Shown piece by piece: positions 1 through 6,184 of a stretch of DNA of 8,606 nucleotides. The notes beneath the pieces were generated by a model. The model worked only from the letters and a program-made list of their open reading frames with translations, had not been told where the DNA came from and searched no databases. Position 1 is the first letter of the stretch; every line of letters starts with the position of its first letter. The position numbers and the translations under genes were made by a program. This stretch comes from an uncultured Verrucomicrobiota bacterium (GTDB lineage Bacteria > Verrucomicrobiota > Verrucomicrobiae > Opitutales > Opitutaceae): NCBI GenBank assembly GCA_946481225.1, contig CAMLNJ010000100.1, forward strand, positions 1 through 8,606, given 5' to 3'.

Positions 1-1513
1 GCGCGTCGAAGAGGCTCCCGATGCCGGCGCCGGCGACCCAGCATTCGGCGCCGGGATGGTCGGGGTCGATGTCGGCGGCGAGGGCGCGGCCCGGGCCTTC
101 GCCGTCGGGGCCGGCTTTCACCGAGGCGATTTTCCAAAGGACGCGCCCGGTGGCGGCGTCGAGCATGCGCGCGCCGGCGTCGGAGAAACGTTCCTGGATG
201 CCGAAAACTTCGAGGCCGGGGCGCGCGGGATCGAGGTCGGACACGTGCTGCGCGTCGCCGTGGCCGAGGCCGGTGCTGTAGAGCCCGCGGCCGTCGTCGT
301 CGACGGTCATGGCGCCGTAGACGATCTCGTCGCGGCCGTCGCCGTCCACGTCGGCGACGCCGAGGTTGTGGTTGCCCTGGCCGCGGTAGGCGCGGTTGGA
401 CGCGGGGCCGGTGTCGGAGTCGAAGACCCAGCGGGGGACGAGCTTGCCGTCGCGCCAATCCCAGGCGGCGAGCACGGTGCGGGTGTAGTAGCCGCGGCAG
501 AAGACGAGGCTGGGGCGCCGGCCGTCGAGGTAGGCGACGCAGGCGAGGAAGCGGTTGGAGCGGTTGCCGTAGTCGTCGCCCCAGGCGGCCTTGAGCTGGG
601 CGGGGGTGGGCGAGTCGGTGTCGGGGTGGCGGCGCGGCACGTAGGGCACGGTGTCGAGCGCGCGTCCGTCGCGGCCGTCGAAGATGGTGAGGTATTCGGG
701 CCCATCGTTGACGGTGCCGACCGGGTAGGAACGGGATCCGGGGGCGGAAGCGACGGCGCGGTGGTCGGCCTCGGGGTCGCCGATCGGGCGGCCGAGGCCG
801 TCGCGCGTGCCGTCGGCGGTCTTGGTGGCGAACTCGGCGCGCCCGTCGCCGTCGAGATCGAAGACGAGGAAGTTGGAGATGTGCGCGCTGGCGACGATGT
901 TGCGACCGAGGTCGATGCGCCAGAGGCGGGCGCCGTCGAGTTTGTAGGCGTCGAAGAGGACGGGGCCGGTGTGGCCGCCCATGCCGCCGCCGTGGGAGTT
1001 GCCGGGCTCCCAGCGGAGCACGAGTTCGTAGGCGCCGTCGCCATCGAGGTCGGCGGGCGCGACGTCGTTGGCGGAGTAGGTGTAGGTCTGGCCGTCGGGC
1101 GAGACGCCGCCGGGCGGAGGTTGAATCGGCACGGTGAGCCATGCGTCCGAAGAACCGGGCGGGAGGACAAAGGGCGCGGAGGGGGCGGCGAGATCGGGCG
1201 CGCCGCCGGCGGCGCGCACGGAGTAGCGGACGGCGTCGCGATCCCCGAGCGGGTGGCGGTCTAGGAAATGGGTGGCGCCGGTGAGCGGCGCGGAGTTGAT
1301 CCGCACCTCGGGGCGTTCGCCGATGCTGCGGTAGACATCGAAGCCGGTGTCGGCGGGTTCGTTGCCGAGCAGGCGCCAGGACACGAAGATTTCGCCGCTG
1401 GCCGTGGGGAGGGCGACCACGCCGCGGTCAAGTTTTTCAAGGCAGGGTTGCGCGGGCAGGGGAAGCGCCGCGGCGGCAAGCAGCAGGAGGCCCGTAAGAC
1501 GCGGGTAACGCAT
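1..1513 (-). CDS. Rhamnogalacturonan lyase, PL11 family, secreted (C-terminus cut by window edge)
   Basis: Family 11 polysaccharide lyases cleave the rhamnose-galacturonate backbone of rhamnogalacturonan I by beta-elimination and need calcium. The ATG at 1511-1513 opens a 504-codon frame that is still open at the left edge; relatives have about 600 residues, so roughly 100 are missing. Residues 1-21 form a Sec signal (MRYPR, then a Leu/Ala-rich core, ending LPAQ). Residues 25-130 look like the N-terminal beta-sandwich (SWRLLGNEPADTGFDVYR). From about 148 the PL11 propeller begins with SANDVAPADLDGDG. Further calcium-loop repeats follow: VFDLDGDGRAE at 217-227 and VADVDGDGRDE at 386-396. Strong family signatures are KLDGARLWRIDLGRN (191-205), RFLACVAYLDG (321-331), CRGYYTRTVLAAWDWRDGK (339-357) and GQGNHN (378-383). 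No Shine-Dalgarno motif precedes the ATG; the signal peptide decides the start. The gene has its own upstream region, separated from the EF-hand gene by a terminator. Family call secure; exo or endo mode cannot be told. Confidence 0.95.
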   Translation of the reverse strand, partial: MRYPRLTGLLLLAAAALPLPAQPCLEKLDRGVVALPTASGEIFVSWRLLGNEPADTGFDVYRSIGERPEVRINSAPLTGATHFLDRHPLGDRDAVRYSVRAAGGAPDLAAPSAPFVLPPGSSDAWLTVPIQPPPGGVSPDGQTYTYSANDVAPADLDGDGAYELVLRWEPGNSHGGGMGGHTGPVLFDAYKLDGARLWRIDLGRNIVASAHISNFLVFDLDGDGRAEFATKTADGTRDGLGRPIGDPEADHRAVASAPGSRSYPVGTVNDGPEYLTIFDGRDGRALDTVPYVPRRHPDTDSPTPAQLKAAWGDDYGNRSNRFLACVAYLDGRRPSLVFCRGYYTRTVLAAWDWRDGKLVPRWVFDSDTGPASNRAYRGQGNHNLGVADVDGDGRDEIVYGAMTVDDDGRGLYSTGLGHGDAQHVSDLDPARPGLEVFGIQERFSDAGARMLDAATGRVLWKIASVKAGPDGEGPGRALAADIDPDHPGAECWVAGAGIGSLFDA

Positions 1514-1565
1514 GGGGTGCGGCGAAGCAAAGTCGGCGGGCGCCGCGCGGCAATCCCGCCATAAA

Positions 1566-1671
1566 CCCGGAATCCGCGATTATCGCGGGTCGTCTCGCCC
1601 AAGCTGTCGGCCGCCAGCTCGCGACTCAACAGCTTGCGCGATAGTCCGCCGGGAAAATCGCGGAATCCGGG
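1566..1671. repeat. Nested inverted-repeat region upstream of the PL11 lyase gene
   Basis: Two inverted repeats are nested about a common centre. The outer arms are CCCGGAATCCGCGATT (1566-1581) and AATCGCGGAATCCGGG (1656-1671), complementary at 15 of 16 positions. The inner arms are CGCCCAAGCTGT (1596-1607) and ACAGCTTGCGCG (1629-1640), complementary at 11 of 12, around a 21-nt loop. The stretches between the arms pair only partly. The whole could fold into one long imperfect hairpin of about 106 nt, or be a set of separate protein sites. It lies between the terminator of the EF-hand gene and the start of the lyase gene, where the lyase promoter should be. It could also be a degraded repetitive or MITE-like element; no target-site duplication is evident. 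Confidence 0.55.
1574..1588 (-). promoter_or_regulatory. Candidate operator and -10 box for the PL11 lyase gene
   Basis: CCGCGAT-T-ATCGCGG is a perfect 7-bp-arm palindrome with one central base. Read on the minus strand it contains GATAAT (1584 down to 1579), a 5/6 match to a sigma-70 -10 box, which would place transcription start near 1573 and leave a leader of about 60 nt. No good -35 hexamer lies at the right distance, as expected if an activator is used or if the call is wrong. A palindrome over the -10 box suits repression of a substrate-inducible enzyme. No regulator family is identified. Confidence 0.35.
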
Positions 1672-1674
1672 GAT

Positions 1675-1702
1675 AAAAAAGCGGGCCCGGGAAAGGGCCC
1701 GC
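1675..1702 (-). terminator. Rho-independent terminator of the EF-hand gene
   Basis: On the minus strand, GCGGGCCC (1702-1695), a 6-nt loop (1694-1689) and GGGCCCGC (1688-1681) form a perfect 8-bp GC stem. It is followed directly by six T residues (1680-1675). The stem begins 47 nt beyond the stop codon of the EF-hand gene. It separates that gene from the PL11 lyase gene downstream. Confidence 0.9.
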
Positions 1703-1749
1703 GGGGAGAGGTTGAAAACGCGGAGGTGAGAGGCGAGCGGGCGCGAGGC

Positions 1750-2097
1750 TTACTCGGCCTTCTTCTCCATCTTGTTCTTTCGTTCCGCCTTTTGTTTTTC
1801 GCGGTCGGCCTTGGCGGCTGCTTTTTCCTCGGCGCTTAGCTTGCCGTCCTTATCGGTGTCATACTTCTCGATCAGGGCCTTGTGTTGGGCCTCGCGATCG
1901 GCCTTCAAGGCGGCCTTTTCCTCGTCGTTGAGTTTACCGTCACCGTCTTTGTCGTATTTTTTGAAAGCGGGGGGCGGAACGACGGCCTTTTCGGCGGGTT
2001 TGTCGGAGTCTCCTTCGGCGTGGAGGGCGACGGGGGCGATCAGGGAGAGCGCGAGGCCGAGAAGGCCGGCGCGGGTGAACAGAACGGAGGTTTTCAT
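1750..2097 (-). CDS. Small secreted protein with two EF-hand calcium-binding loops
   Basis: The 115-aa product starts with a Sec signal (MKTSVLFTRAGLLGLALS, cleavage likely after ALHA at residue 27), so it should act in the periplasm or outside. Two canonical 12-residue EF-hand loops follow. Loop 1 is D49-x-D51-x-D53-G-x-L-N57-x-x-E60; loop 2 is D80-x-D82-x-D84-G-x-L-S88-x-x-E91. The loops are 31 residues apart inside a tandem duplication (KYD...DGKL...EEKAA..KADRE), and the protein ends in a very Lys/Glu-rich helix. Calcium binding is well supported; the role is unknown. The frame stays open upstream to an ATG at 2361, but the ATG at 2095-2097 gives a proper signal peptide and has GGAGG before it. 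A strong terminator follows. Its AT-richer codon use fits its high lysine content and is not good evidence of transfer. Confidence 0.85.
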   Translation of the reverse strand: MKTSVLFTRAGLLGLALSLIAPVALHAEGDSDKPAEKAVVPPPAFKKYDKDGDGKLNDEEKAALKADREAQHKALIEKYDTDKDGKLSAEEKAAAKADREKQKAERKNKMEKKAE

Positions 2098-2100
2098 GCG

Positions 2101-2105
2101 CCTCC
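2101..2105 (-). promoter_or_regulatory. Shine-Dalgarno site of the EF-hand gene
   Basis: GGAGG on the minus strand sits 3 nt before the ATG at 2097. The spacing is short, but together with the signal peptide it supports this start over the upstream in-frame ATG at 2361. Confidence 0.5.
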
Positions 2106-2296
2106 GATATAAACCATGTCGCGCGTCGCGGCTCAAGCGGTGATACCTGAAAATCCGAAGAACGGGAGGGACGCCGTATCGGGCGTTCCGCCCGCTTCGC
2201 GTCCGGAAGATCGTGGGCAGGAGACCCGAGCATCCCAAGCTCCTGACGGTGCTTTCTGTTGCGCCAGGTTCGGCCCGGATTCGTGGGTGGGGCCGA

Positions 2297-2324
2297 TTGC
2301 GTCGGGGCGGAAACGAGTTATTCT
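2297..2324 (+). promoter_or_regulatory. Possible sigma-70-like promoter for the exported beta-rich protein gene
   Basis: TTGCGT (2297-2302) and TATTCT (2319-2324) are separated by 16 bp. They match the consensus hexamers at 3/6 and 4/6. Transcription would begin about 12 nt before the ATG at 2343, giving a very short leader without a Shine-Dalgarno site. This is the best candidate in the 245-bp divergent gap 2098-2342, where I see nothing else beyond a 5-bp-stem hairpin at 2181-2193. Confidence 0.25.
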
Positions 2325-2342
2325 GTCCGAACCCCCTCAACG

Positions 2343-3284
2343 ATGCCTTCGGCCGGTCCACGGTTTTGGGCGCGGTGTCTGGTCGCCGTTTTCGCCTCGG
2401 CGCTGTGGGCGGAGGGTTTGCCTGCCGAGGCGGAGAACCTCGAAACGCGCGAGGCGCCCGAAGCGAAGAGCACGACGCCGGAGGAGTCGTCGCTTCCGGA
2501 TCGGGTTCGCACGGACACCCTGGGCCGGGGACGCGCCTGGATTTCGTTGCGCCCGCATTTCGGCGATTTGCTCAACAAGGACCATTTCGGCGTGACGGTG
2601 CGGGGGCGCTACGGGATTTCCGAGGATTGGGAGGCGGTGGGGCGGGTGAACGCCTACGTCGCGCACGGGCTGGGGGACGTGCCGGCGTTTTCGAAGGTCG
2701 GCATCTCAGGCGTGCAGGTCGGGTTGCGCCGTCAACTCGCCCGGCAGCCGGAAAGCGAGGTCTCGGTGGTCGCCGGCATGGATTACAGCCGGCCGGTGGG
2801 GCGGCCGCCGAAAGAGATGGCCGACGCGTTTTCGCACCTCACGCCTCATGTGATCGTGTCGCGCCGGCTCGAGTCGCGACCGGAGTGGACCACCTATGTG
2901 CGGGTCGGCCTGGATTTCGTCACGCTCACCACGCCCTCGGCGCGGGAGGAGGACGACCTTGCCGAGGACGCGTGGACGATCACGCCCGGCCTCAATTGGG
3001 AACGCGGAGATTGGAGTTGCACGCTCGAGGCGCACGTCCGTTCAAGCGCGGGTCTCGGCTCGGGCCGCGAACACCGGGTGGGGCTGGCGCCTTCGGTGAA
3101 CTGGCGTCTGCCCGCGGAGTGGACGCCCGGGAGAAAAGGCCGGTGGGTGCTCGGTCTCGGCGTATCCGTGAATCATGACGGGGATAAGGCCGACGTCGGC
3201 GTGCGAGGCAGCCTGCGCACGGATTTCACGTTGCGGGAGCTTTTCGGGCGGGGCGCCGCGCGGGCGCCGGAAAAGGCGCGATGA
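2343..3284 (+). CDS. Exported beta-rich protein, probable outer-membrane beta-barrel, unassigned
   Basis: I do not recognise a named family. The 313-aa product begins with a signal peptide (RFWARCLVAVFASALWA, cleavage likely after residue 23 or 30). An acidic, Pro/Ser/Thr-rich linker follows to about residue 58. The rest alternates polar and hydrophobic residues in strand-length runs with charged turns, for example VTVRGRYGISEDWEAVGRV, TTYVRVGLDFVTLTT, WTITPGLNWERGDWSCTLEA and WVLGLGVSVNHDGDKADVGV. This pattern, with frequent Gly and aromatic residues, resembles outer-membrane barrels of the phenol-degradation MetA-like or generic transporter type. The last strand (VRGSLRTDFTL) is followed by a short basic tail rather than ending in Phe. 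The frame extends upstream to an ATG at 2259, but the ATG at 2343 places the signal peptide at the N-terminus. No Shine-Dalgarno site is visible. It is divergent from the EF-hand gene and convergent with thpR, so it is probably monocistronic. The barrel call is inference. Confidence 0.75.
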   Translation: MPSAGPRFWARCLVAVFASALWAEGLPAEAENLETREAPEAKSTTPEESSLPDRVRTDTLGRGRAWISLRPHFGDLLNKDHFGVTVRGRYGISEDWEAVGRVNAYVAHGLGDVPAFSKVGISGVQVGLRRQLARQPESEVSVVAGMDYSRPVGRPPKEMADAFSHLTPHVIVSRRLESRPEWTTYVRVGLDFVTLTTPSAREEDDLAEDAWTITPGLNWERGDWSCTLEAHVRSSAGLGSGREHRVGLAPSVNWRLPAEWTPGRKGRWVLGLGVSVNHDGDKADVGVRGSLRTDFTLRELFGRGAARAPEKAR

Positions 3285-3296
3285 GCCCCGGGCTCA
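3282..3296. repeat. 15-bp palindrome spanning both convergent stop codons
   Basis: TGAGCCC-C-GGGCTCA is a perfect palindrome with one central base. Its left TGA is the stop of the plus-strand gene ending at 3284 and its right TCA is the stop of the minus-strand gene ending at 3294. A 1-nt centre cannot form a normal hairpin loop and there is no T-run, so I do not call it a terminator. Confidence 0.6.
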
Positions 3297-3848
3297 CGCG
3301 TGCAGCGGGAAAGTCTCGAGGACGCGATGCGTGACGCCGCCCGGGGCTGGATCGCTGGCCATGAGGTGGAAGGTTTCGACGCGCCAGACGGGGCCGGCGA
3401 AGTCGCGGTGGCGCTTGAGCCACTGCTCCACCGTGGCGGGATGGGCTTCGCGGACGCGGCCGAGGGTGAAGTGCGGCACGAAGGGCGTGAGCTCGAAGGG
3501 CACGCCGCTCGCGAGCAGGCGGTCGTCCACCTGTTGGCGCAGACGATGGAGGAACGGGTGTCCGTTGCCCACGCCGGCCCAGACCACGCCCGGGTTTCCA
3601 CGAGGCGGAAAACGCCCGACGCCCTCGACGCCGAGGGGAAAGGGGGCGCCGGTCACGCGGGCCAGCGCTTCGCGGACCGCCTCCTTTTGGTCTTCGGTCA
3701 CGTCGCCGATGAAGCGCAGCGTCAGGTGGAGTTGTTCCGCGGGCGTCCAGCGCGCGCGGGCAAGGCCGTCGGCGAGACTCGCGAGCGCCGCGCGGGCGGG
3801 TTCGCTTGGCGGCAAGGCGACGAAGAGACGATGGCGGGCGGCGGACAT
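3294..3848 (-). CDS. thpR: RNA 2',3'-cyclic phosphodiesterase, LigT/ThpR family
   Basis: Members of the 2H phosphoesterase superfamily open 2',3'-cyclic phosphates at RNA ends to 2'-phosphates in the cytoplasm; the family was first described as a 2'-5' RNA ligase. The 184-aa product has the usual length and both catalytic motifs: H41-L-T43-L in LHLTLRFIGDV, and H126-F-T128-L in PFVPHFTLGRV. The N-terminus RLFVALPPSEPARAAL and the segment GRFPPRGNPGVVWAGV are typical of the family. The ATG at 3848 is the first in frame; no Shine-Dalgarno site is seen. It follows the GH28-like gene on the same strand after 67 bp, with no terminator evident between them, so read-through is possible. The two genes have no clear functional link. 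Confidence 0.93.
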   Translation of the reverse strand: MSAARHRLFVALPPSEPARAALASLADGLARARWTPAEQLHLTLRFIGDVTEDQKEAVREALARVTGAPFPLGVEGVGRFPPRGNPGVVWAGVGNGHPFLHRLRQQVDDRLLASGVPFELTPFVPHFTLGRVREAHPATVEQWLKRHRDFAGPVWRVETFHLMASDPAPGGVTHRVLETFPLHA

Positions 3849-3915
3849 GGCGGCGGCGAAACATCCGCAGCGAAACCCGAAATCCCGCGGAGGCGAGCGC
3901 GAGGCCCGCCGCGTC

Positions 3916-5595
3916 TCAAAACTCCGTGCGCTCGGCCTCGGCCACGCGGCGGTCTTCGTGGCCGGCGCGATCGCGCACGACGACGTCGCGCACGCGGCGG
4001 AGCACGAAATCCGCGCCCTCGCCGGGACGGCGCGCGCCCTCGGCGCCGGAAAAGACGACCCGGCTCGCCTGGTCGACGACGAAGGCGGGGCGGGCGTCGG
4101 GCGCGAGAGTGGTGCAAACCACGTCGCGCAGGCGGATGTTTTTCGCGTGGCGGATGTAGAAGCCGTGGCTCGGCGTGACGCCGAACATCGAAGGCTCCGG
4201 GTAGGCGCGCTCGTTCTCCGGCAGCTCGCGGGCGGCCTGCTCGGCGGTGCCGCCGCCCGCGGCGACGATGCGGATGTTGCTCAGCTCGACATCCTCGATG
4301 TCGGCGCCCGGGAGGCCGGCGATGAGGGACGAGTAGTTCGGGTCGGCGTCGTGGACGGTGATGTTGCTCAGGCGGATGCGGCGCATGCCGCCGACCTTGG
4401 CGCCCTCGGGGCCGCGCATGCGCAGGCCGACGCGCAGGAAGAGGGGCGCGGTGGTGACCTCGCGCATGACGATGTCGGAAATGTTCACGTCCTCCATCGC
4501 GCCGCCGTCGACGGTTTCGAGCGCGAGGCCGCGGCTGCGCTCGAAGACGCAGTTGGAGATCGTGATGTTGCGGAAGCCGCCGTTGGACTCGGTGCCGAAC
4601 TTTATGCGGCCGGTGACGCGGTCGCGGTCGGGCGCCATCTCCTGGGTGCGGCCGCGGGTGCCGTCGAGGAGCGTGCCGGGGTCGAAGCCGCTCACCTGGC
4701 AGTTGGTGATGACGACGTTCTCGGTGGGGCGGGCGAAGCCGAGGCCGAAGGAGCTCTTGAGCACGATGGCGTCGTCGTTCGGCGTGTTGACCGCGCAATT
4801 GGAGACGCGGACGTGGCGGCAGGCGTCGATGTCGAAGCCGTCGCGCAGGGTGTCGACGGTGACGTTGTCGATCACGAGGTTGTCGACTCCGGTGGCGAGG
4901 AGGGCGAAGTGGCCGCCGTTGACGATGGTGAAGTCGCGGAGGACGACGTGGCGCGAGAGCTTGAGGGCGATGGCCTTGTTGCCTTCGCCGACCATGCTTT
5001 CGAATTCGTTTTTCCAGGCGGCTCCCTTGCCCTCCGGGTCGACGGCGCGGGTGGCGTCGGCGGCGTCCTTGAGGGTGGTGGGCGTGTCGCCGGGACGCTC
5101 GGCGCGGCGCGGGCCGGGGCCGCGGCGGGTGAGGCCGTCGCCGAGGATGCGGCCGGGGCCGGTGATCGAGACATGCTCGACGTTTTCGCCCCAGATCAGG
5201 CTGTTGCGCCAGTGGCTGTGTCCAAAATCCTGATACATGTCCCACTCGTTGGGCTCGGGCGGATCGTAGGCGCCCGGGTGCTTGCCCGGCGTGGCGGCGC
5301 GGAGGACGGCGCCGTGCTCGAGCCGGAGCCCGACATGGCTGCGAAGGCGGATCGAGAACGAGAGATAGTCGCCGGCGGGCAGGACGACCACGCCGCCGCC
5401 CTCGGCGGCGGCGGCGTCGATGGCGCGCTGGATGGCGGCGGTGTCGAGCGTGGTGCCGTCGCCCTTGGCGCCATGGGCGCGCACGTCGTGATCGGCCGCG
5501 CGGGCGGAGAGGGCCGCGCCGCCGAGGGCGCAGACGACCCGGAGGAGGCGAAGGAGGGCGATGCGGACGACGGCGAAAGGCGAGGGGCGGGGCAT
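3916..5595 (-). CDS. Secreted GH28-type right-handed beta-helix glycoside hydrolase (pectin backbone)
   Basis: GH28 enzymes hydrolyse galacturonan or rhamnogalacturonan chains with inversion, using a trio of aspartates. With the ATG at 5595 the product has 559 residues. A signal peptide covers 1-33 (hydrophobic core, ending ALSARA). The superfamily opening motif follows at 38-55 (VRAHGAKGDGTTLDTAAI), and parallel beta-helix repeats fill most of the rest (NVTV, NCAV, NITISNCVF, NITV, NIRI). Candidate catalytic acids lie in DGFDID (252-257) and in NTPNDDAIVLKSS (270-282, with the DD pair at 274-275). The classical GHG motif is absent; GRIKFGTESNGG (329-340) is found about 55 residues after the DD pair. 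This fits a Bacteroidota/Verrucomicrobiota subgroup usually labelled GH28, whose substrate I cannot state. The frame extends to a GTG at 5643, but that puts 16 basic residues before the signal peptide. Residues near 153-200 form a basic Gly/Pro-rich insert. No convincing promoter or Shine-Dalgarno site is seen. Confidence 0.85.
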   Translation of the reverse strand: MPRPSPFAVVRIALLRLLRVVCALGGAALSARAADHDVRAHGAKGDGTTLDTAAIQRAIDAAAAEGGGVVVLPAGDYLSFSIRLRSHVGLRLEHGAVLRAATPGKHPGAYDPPEPNEWDMYQDFGHSHWRNSLIWGENVEHVSITGPGRILGDGLTRRGPGPRRAERPGDTPTTLKDAADATRAVDPEGKGAAWKNEFESMVGEGNKAIALKLSRHVVLRDFTIVNGGHFALLATGVDNLVIDNVTVDTLRDGFDIDACRHVRVSNCAVNTPNDDAIVLKSSFGLGFARPTENVVITNCQVSGFDPGTLLDGTRGRTQEMAPDRDRVTGRIKFGTESNGGFRNITISNCVFERSRGLALETVDGGAMEDVNISDIVMREVTTAPLFLRVGLRMRGPEGAKVGGMRRIRLSNITVHDADPNYSSLIAGLPGADIEDVELSNIRIVAAGGGTAEQAARELPENERAYPEPSMFGVTPSHGFYIRHAKNIRLRDVVCTTLAPDARPAFVVDQASRVVFSGAEGARRPGEGADFVLRRVRDVVVRDRAGHEDRRVAEAERTEF

Positions 5596-5702
5596 GGGCT
5601 TCGACTTTCCCGGACGCGCGAAACGAAACAACCCCCCGCGCACCTGACGGTTTGAATGGACGGACGGCGAAGGACGGGGTGGGGGCGCGGTCGATCATGC
5701 AG

Positions 5703-5721
5703 GCCCGGCCGGTGGCCGGGC
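5703..5721. repeat. Perfect hairpin (8-bp stem, 3-nt loop), first of a pair
   Basis: GCCCGGCC-GGT-GGCCGGGC is fully complementary and very stable. It lies in the 172-bp gap between the GH28-like gene start and the DUF167 gene stop, 14 bp from a second hairpin of the same geometry. There is no T-run on either side. Little else is visible in 5596-5767 apart from the palindrome GCGGCCGC at 5720-5727. Confidence 0.6.
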
Positions 5722-5735
5722 GGCCGCAATCGGCA

Positions 5736-5754
5736 GCCAGACCAGCGGTCTGGC
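5736..5754 (-). terminator. Hairpin after the DUF167 gene, possible terminator without a T-tract
   Basis: GCCAGACC-AGC-GGTCTGGC is a perfect 8-bp stem with a 3-nt loop. It begins 13 nt after the stop codon of the DUF167 gene on the minus strand, a natural place for a transcript end. The sequence after the stem lacks a T-run, so an intrinsic terminator is uncertain. With the neighbouring hairpin at 5703-5721 it may instead protect the 3' end or stall polymerase. Confidence 0.4.
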
Positions 5755-5767
5755 CTACAGTCGGGCA

Positions 5768-6070
5768 TCAGACGCCGAGGCGGGACTTGGCCTCGGCAAG
5801 GGAGATGCCCTCGATGCGGACGAGCTTGTGGCGCGAGAGGTCGCCGTGCTGCACGGTCACCGCGCGGCGCGGGAGCCCGAGGGTGTCGGCGAGGAACTCG
5901 CAGAGCGCGTCGTTGGCCCGGCCCTCCACGGGCGGAGCGTGCACCTTCACCTTGAGCGCCTCGCCGAGCCAGCCGCAGACCTGGCTGCGCGGGGCGTTGG
6001 GCACGGCCTTTATCGGGAGAACGCAAGCGGCGGGCGGGACGGAGGGAGTTTTGGCGGAGGCTGGTTTCAC
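5768..6070 (-). CDS. DUF167 / YggU-family small protein
   Basis: DUF167 proteins are small conserved alpha/beta proteins of unknown biochemical role. The domain is clear at residues 17-97: VLPIKAVPNAPRSQVCGW, then LKVKVHAPPVEGRANDAL, then LGLPRRAVTVQHGDLSRHK and LVRIEGIS. The APPVEGRAN and G-x-x-S-R-x-K signatures are diagnostic. The start chosen is the GTG at 6068-6070, which gives 100 aa. The only upstream in-frame ATG, at 6235, would add 55 residues with no family resemblance and would run across the marR operator and start. No Shine-Dalgarno site precedes the GTG, so the exact start is uncertain. The gene is divergent from marR across 134 bp; a hairpin follows its stop. Confidence 0.85.
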   Translation of the reverse strand: MKPASAKTPSVPPAACVLPIKAVPNAPRSQVCGWLGEALKVKVHAPPVEGRANDALCEFLADTLGLPRRAVTVQHGDLSRHKLVRIEGISLAEAKSRLGV

Positions 6071-6159
6071 GAGGGAAGAGACGCGGCATCGGCATATCGC
6101 CGCGTTGTGGCGGTGAAAATATCCAAGATGATGAAGACGCTCGTCGCGAAGCCGTCGTG

Positions 6160-6180
6160 ATTTCCCGCTTGGCGGAAAAT
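6160..6180. promoter_or_regulatory. Imperfect palindrome in the DUF167-marR divergent gap
   Basis: ATTTCCCGC and GCGGAAAAT face each other around TTG (6160-6168 and 6172-6180), pairing at 8 of 9 positions. It lies 4 bp before the perfect palindrome at 6185-6199, so it may be a second, weaker regulator site or part of the promoter (TTGGCG at 6169-6174 is a 4/6 match to a -35 box). No convincing -10 hexamer at the right distance was found. Confidence 0.3.
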
Positions 6181-6184
6181 GAAA

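Noticed and set aside
56..1264. A 402-codon plus-strand frame and a 287-codon minus-strand frame (307-1170) in the left part
   Set aside because: Both overlap the PL11 lyase in other frames. The first is a Val/Gly/Ala-rich shadow and the second a Thr/Ser/Pro/Ala-rich one, and the PL11 frame has clear family motifs throughout.
2107..2136. TTGAGC / TTATAT as a promoter for the EF-hand gene (minus strand)
   Set aside because: Transcription would begin inside or after the GGAGG site, leaving almost no leader; the hexamer match is also weak.
1750..2361. A 203-codon version of the EF-hand protein starting at 2361
   Set aside because: The extra 88 residues would bury the signal peptide, cover the divergent gap and overlap the start of the neighbouring gene; GGAGG supports the start at 2097.
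3175..5655. An 826-codon plus-strand frame opposite the ThpR and GH28-like genes
   Set aside because: It is the antisense shadow of two well-supported minus-strand genes. Its product is a low-complexity Ala/Gly/Val/Asp string with no family features, as expected from GC-rich codon-position bias.
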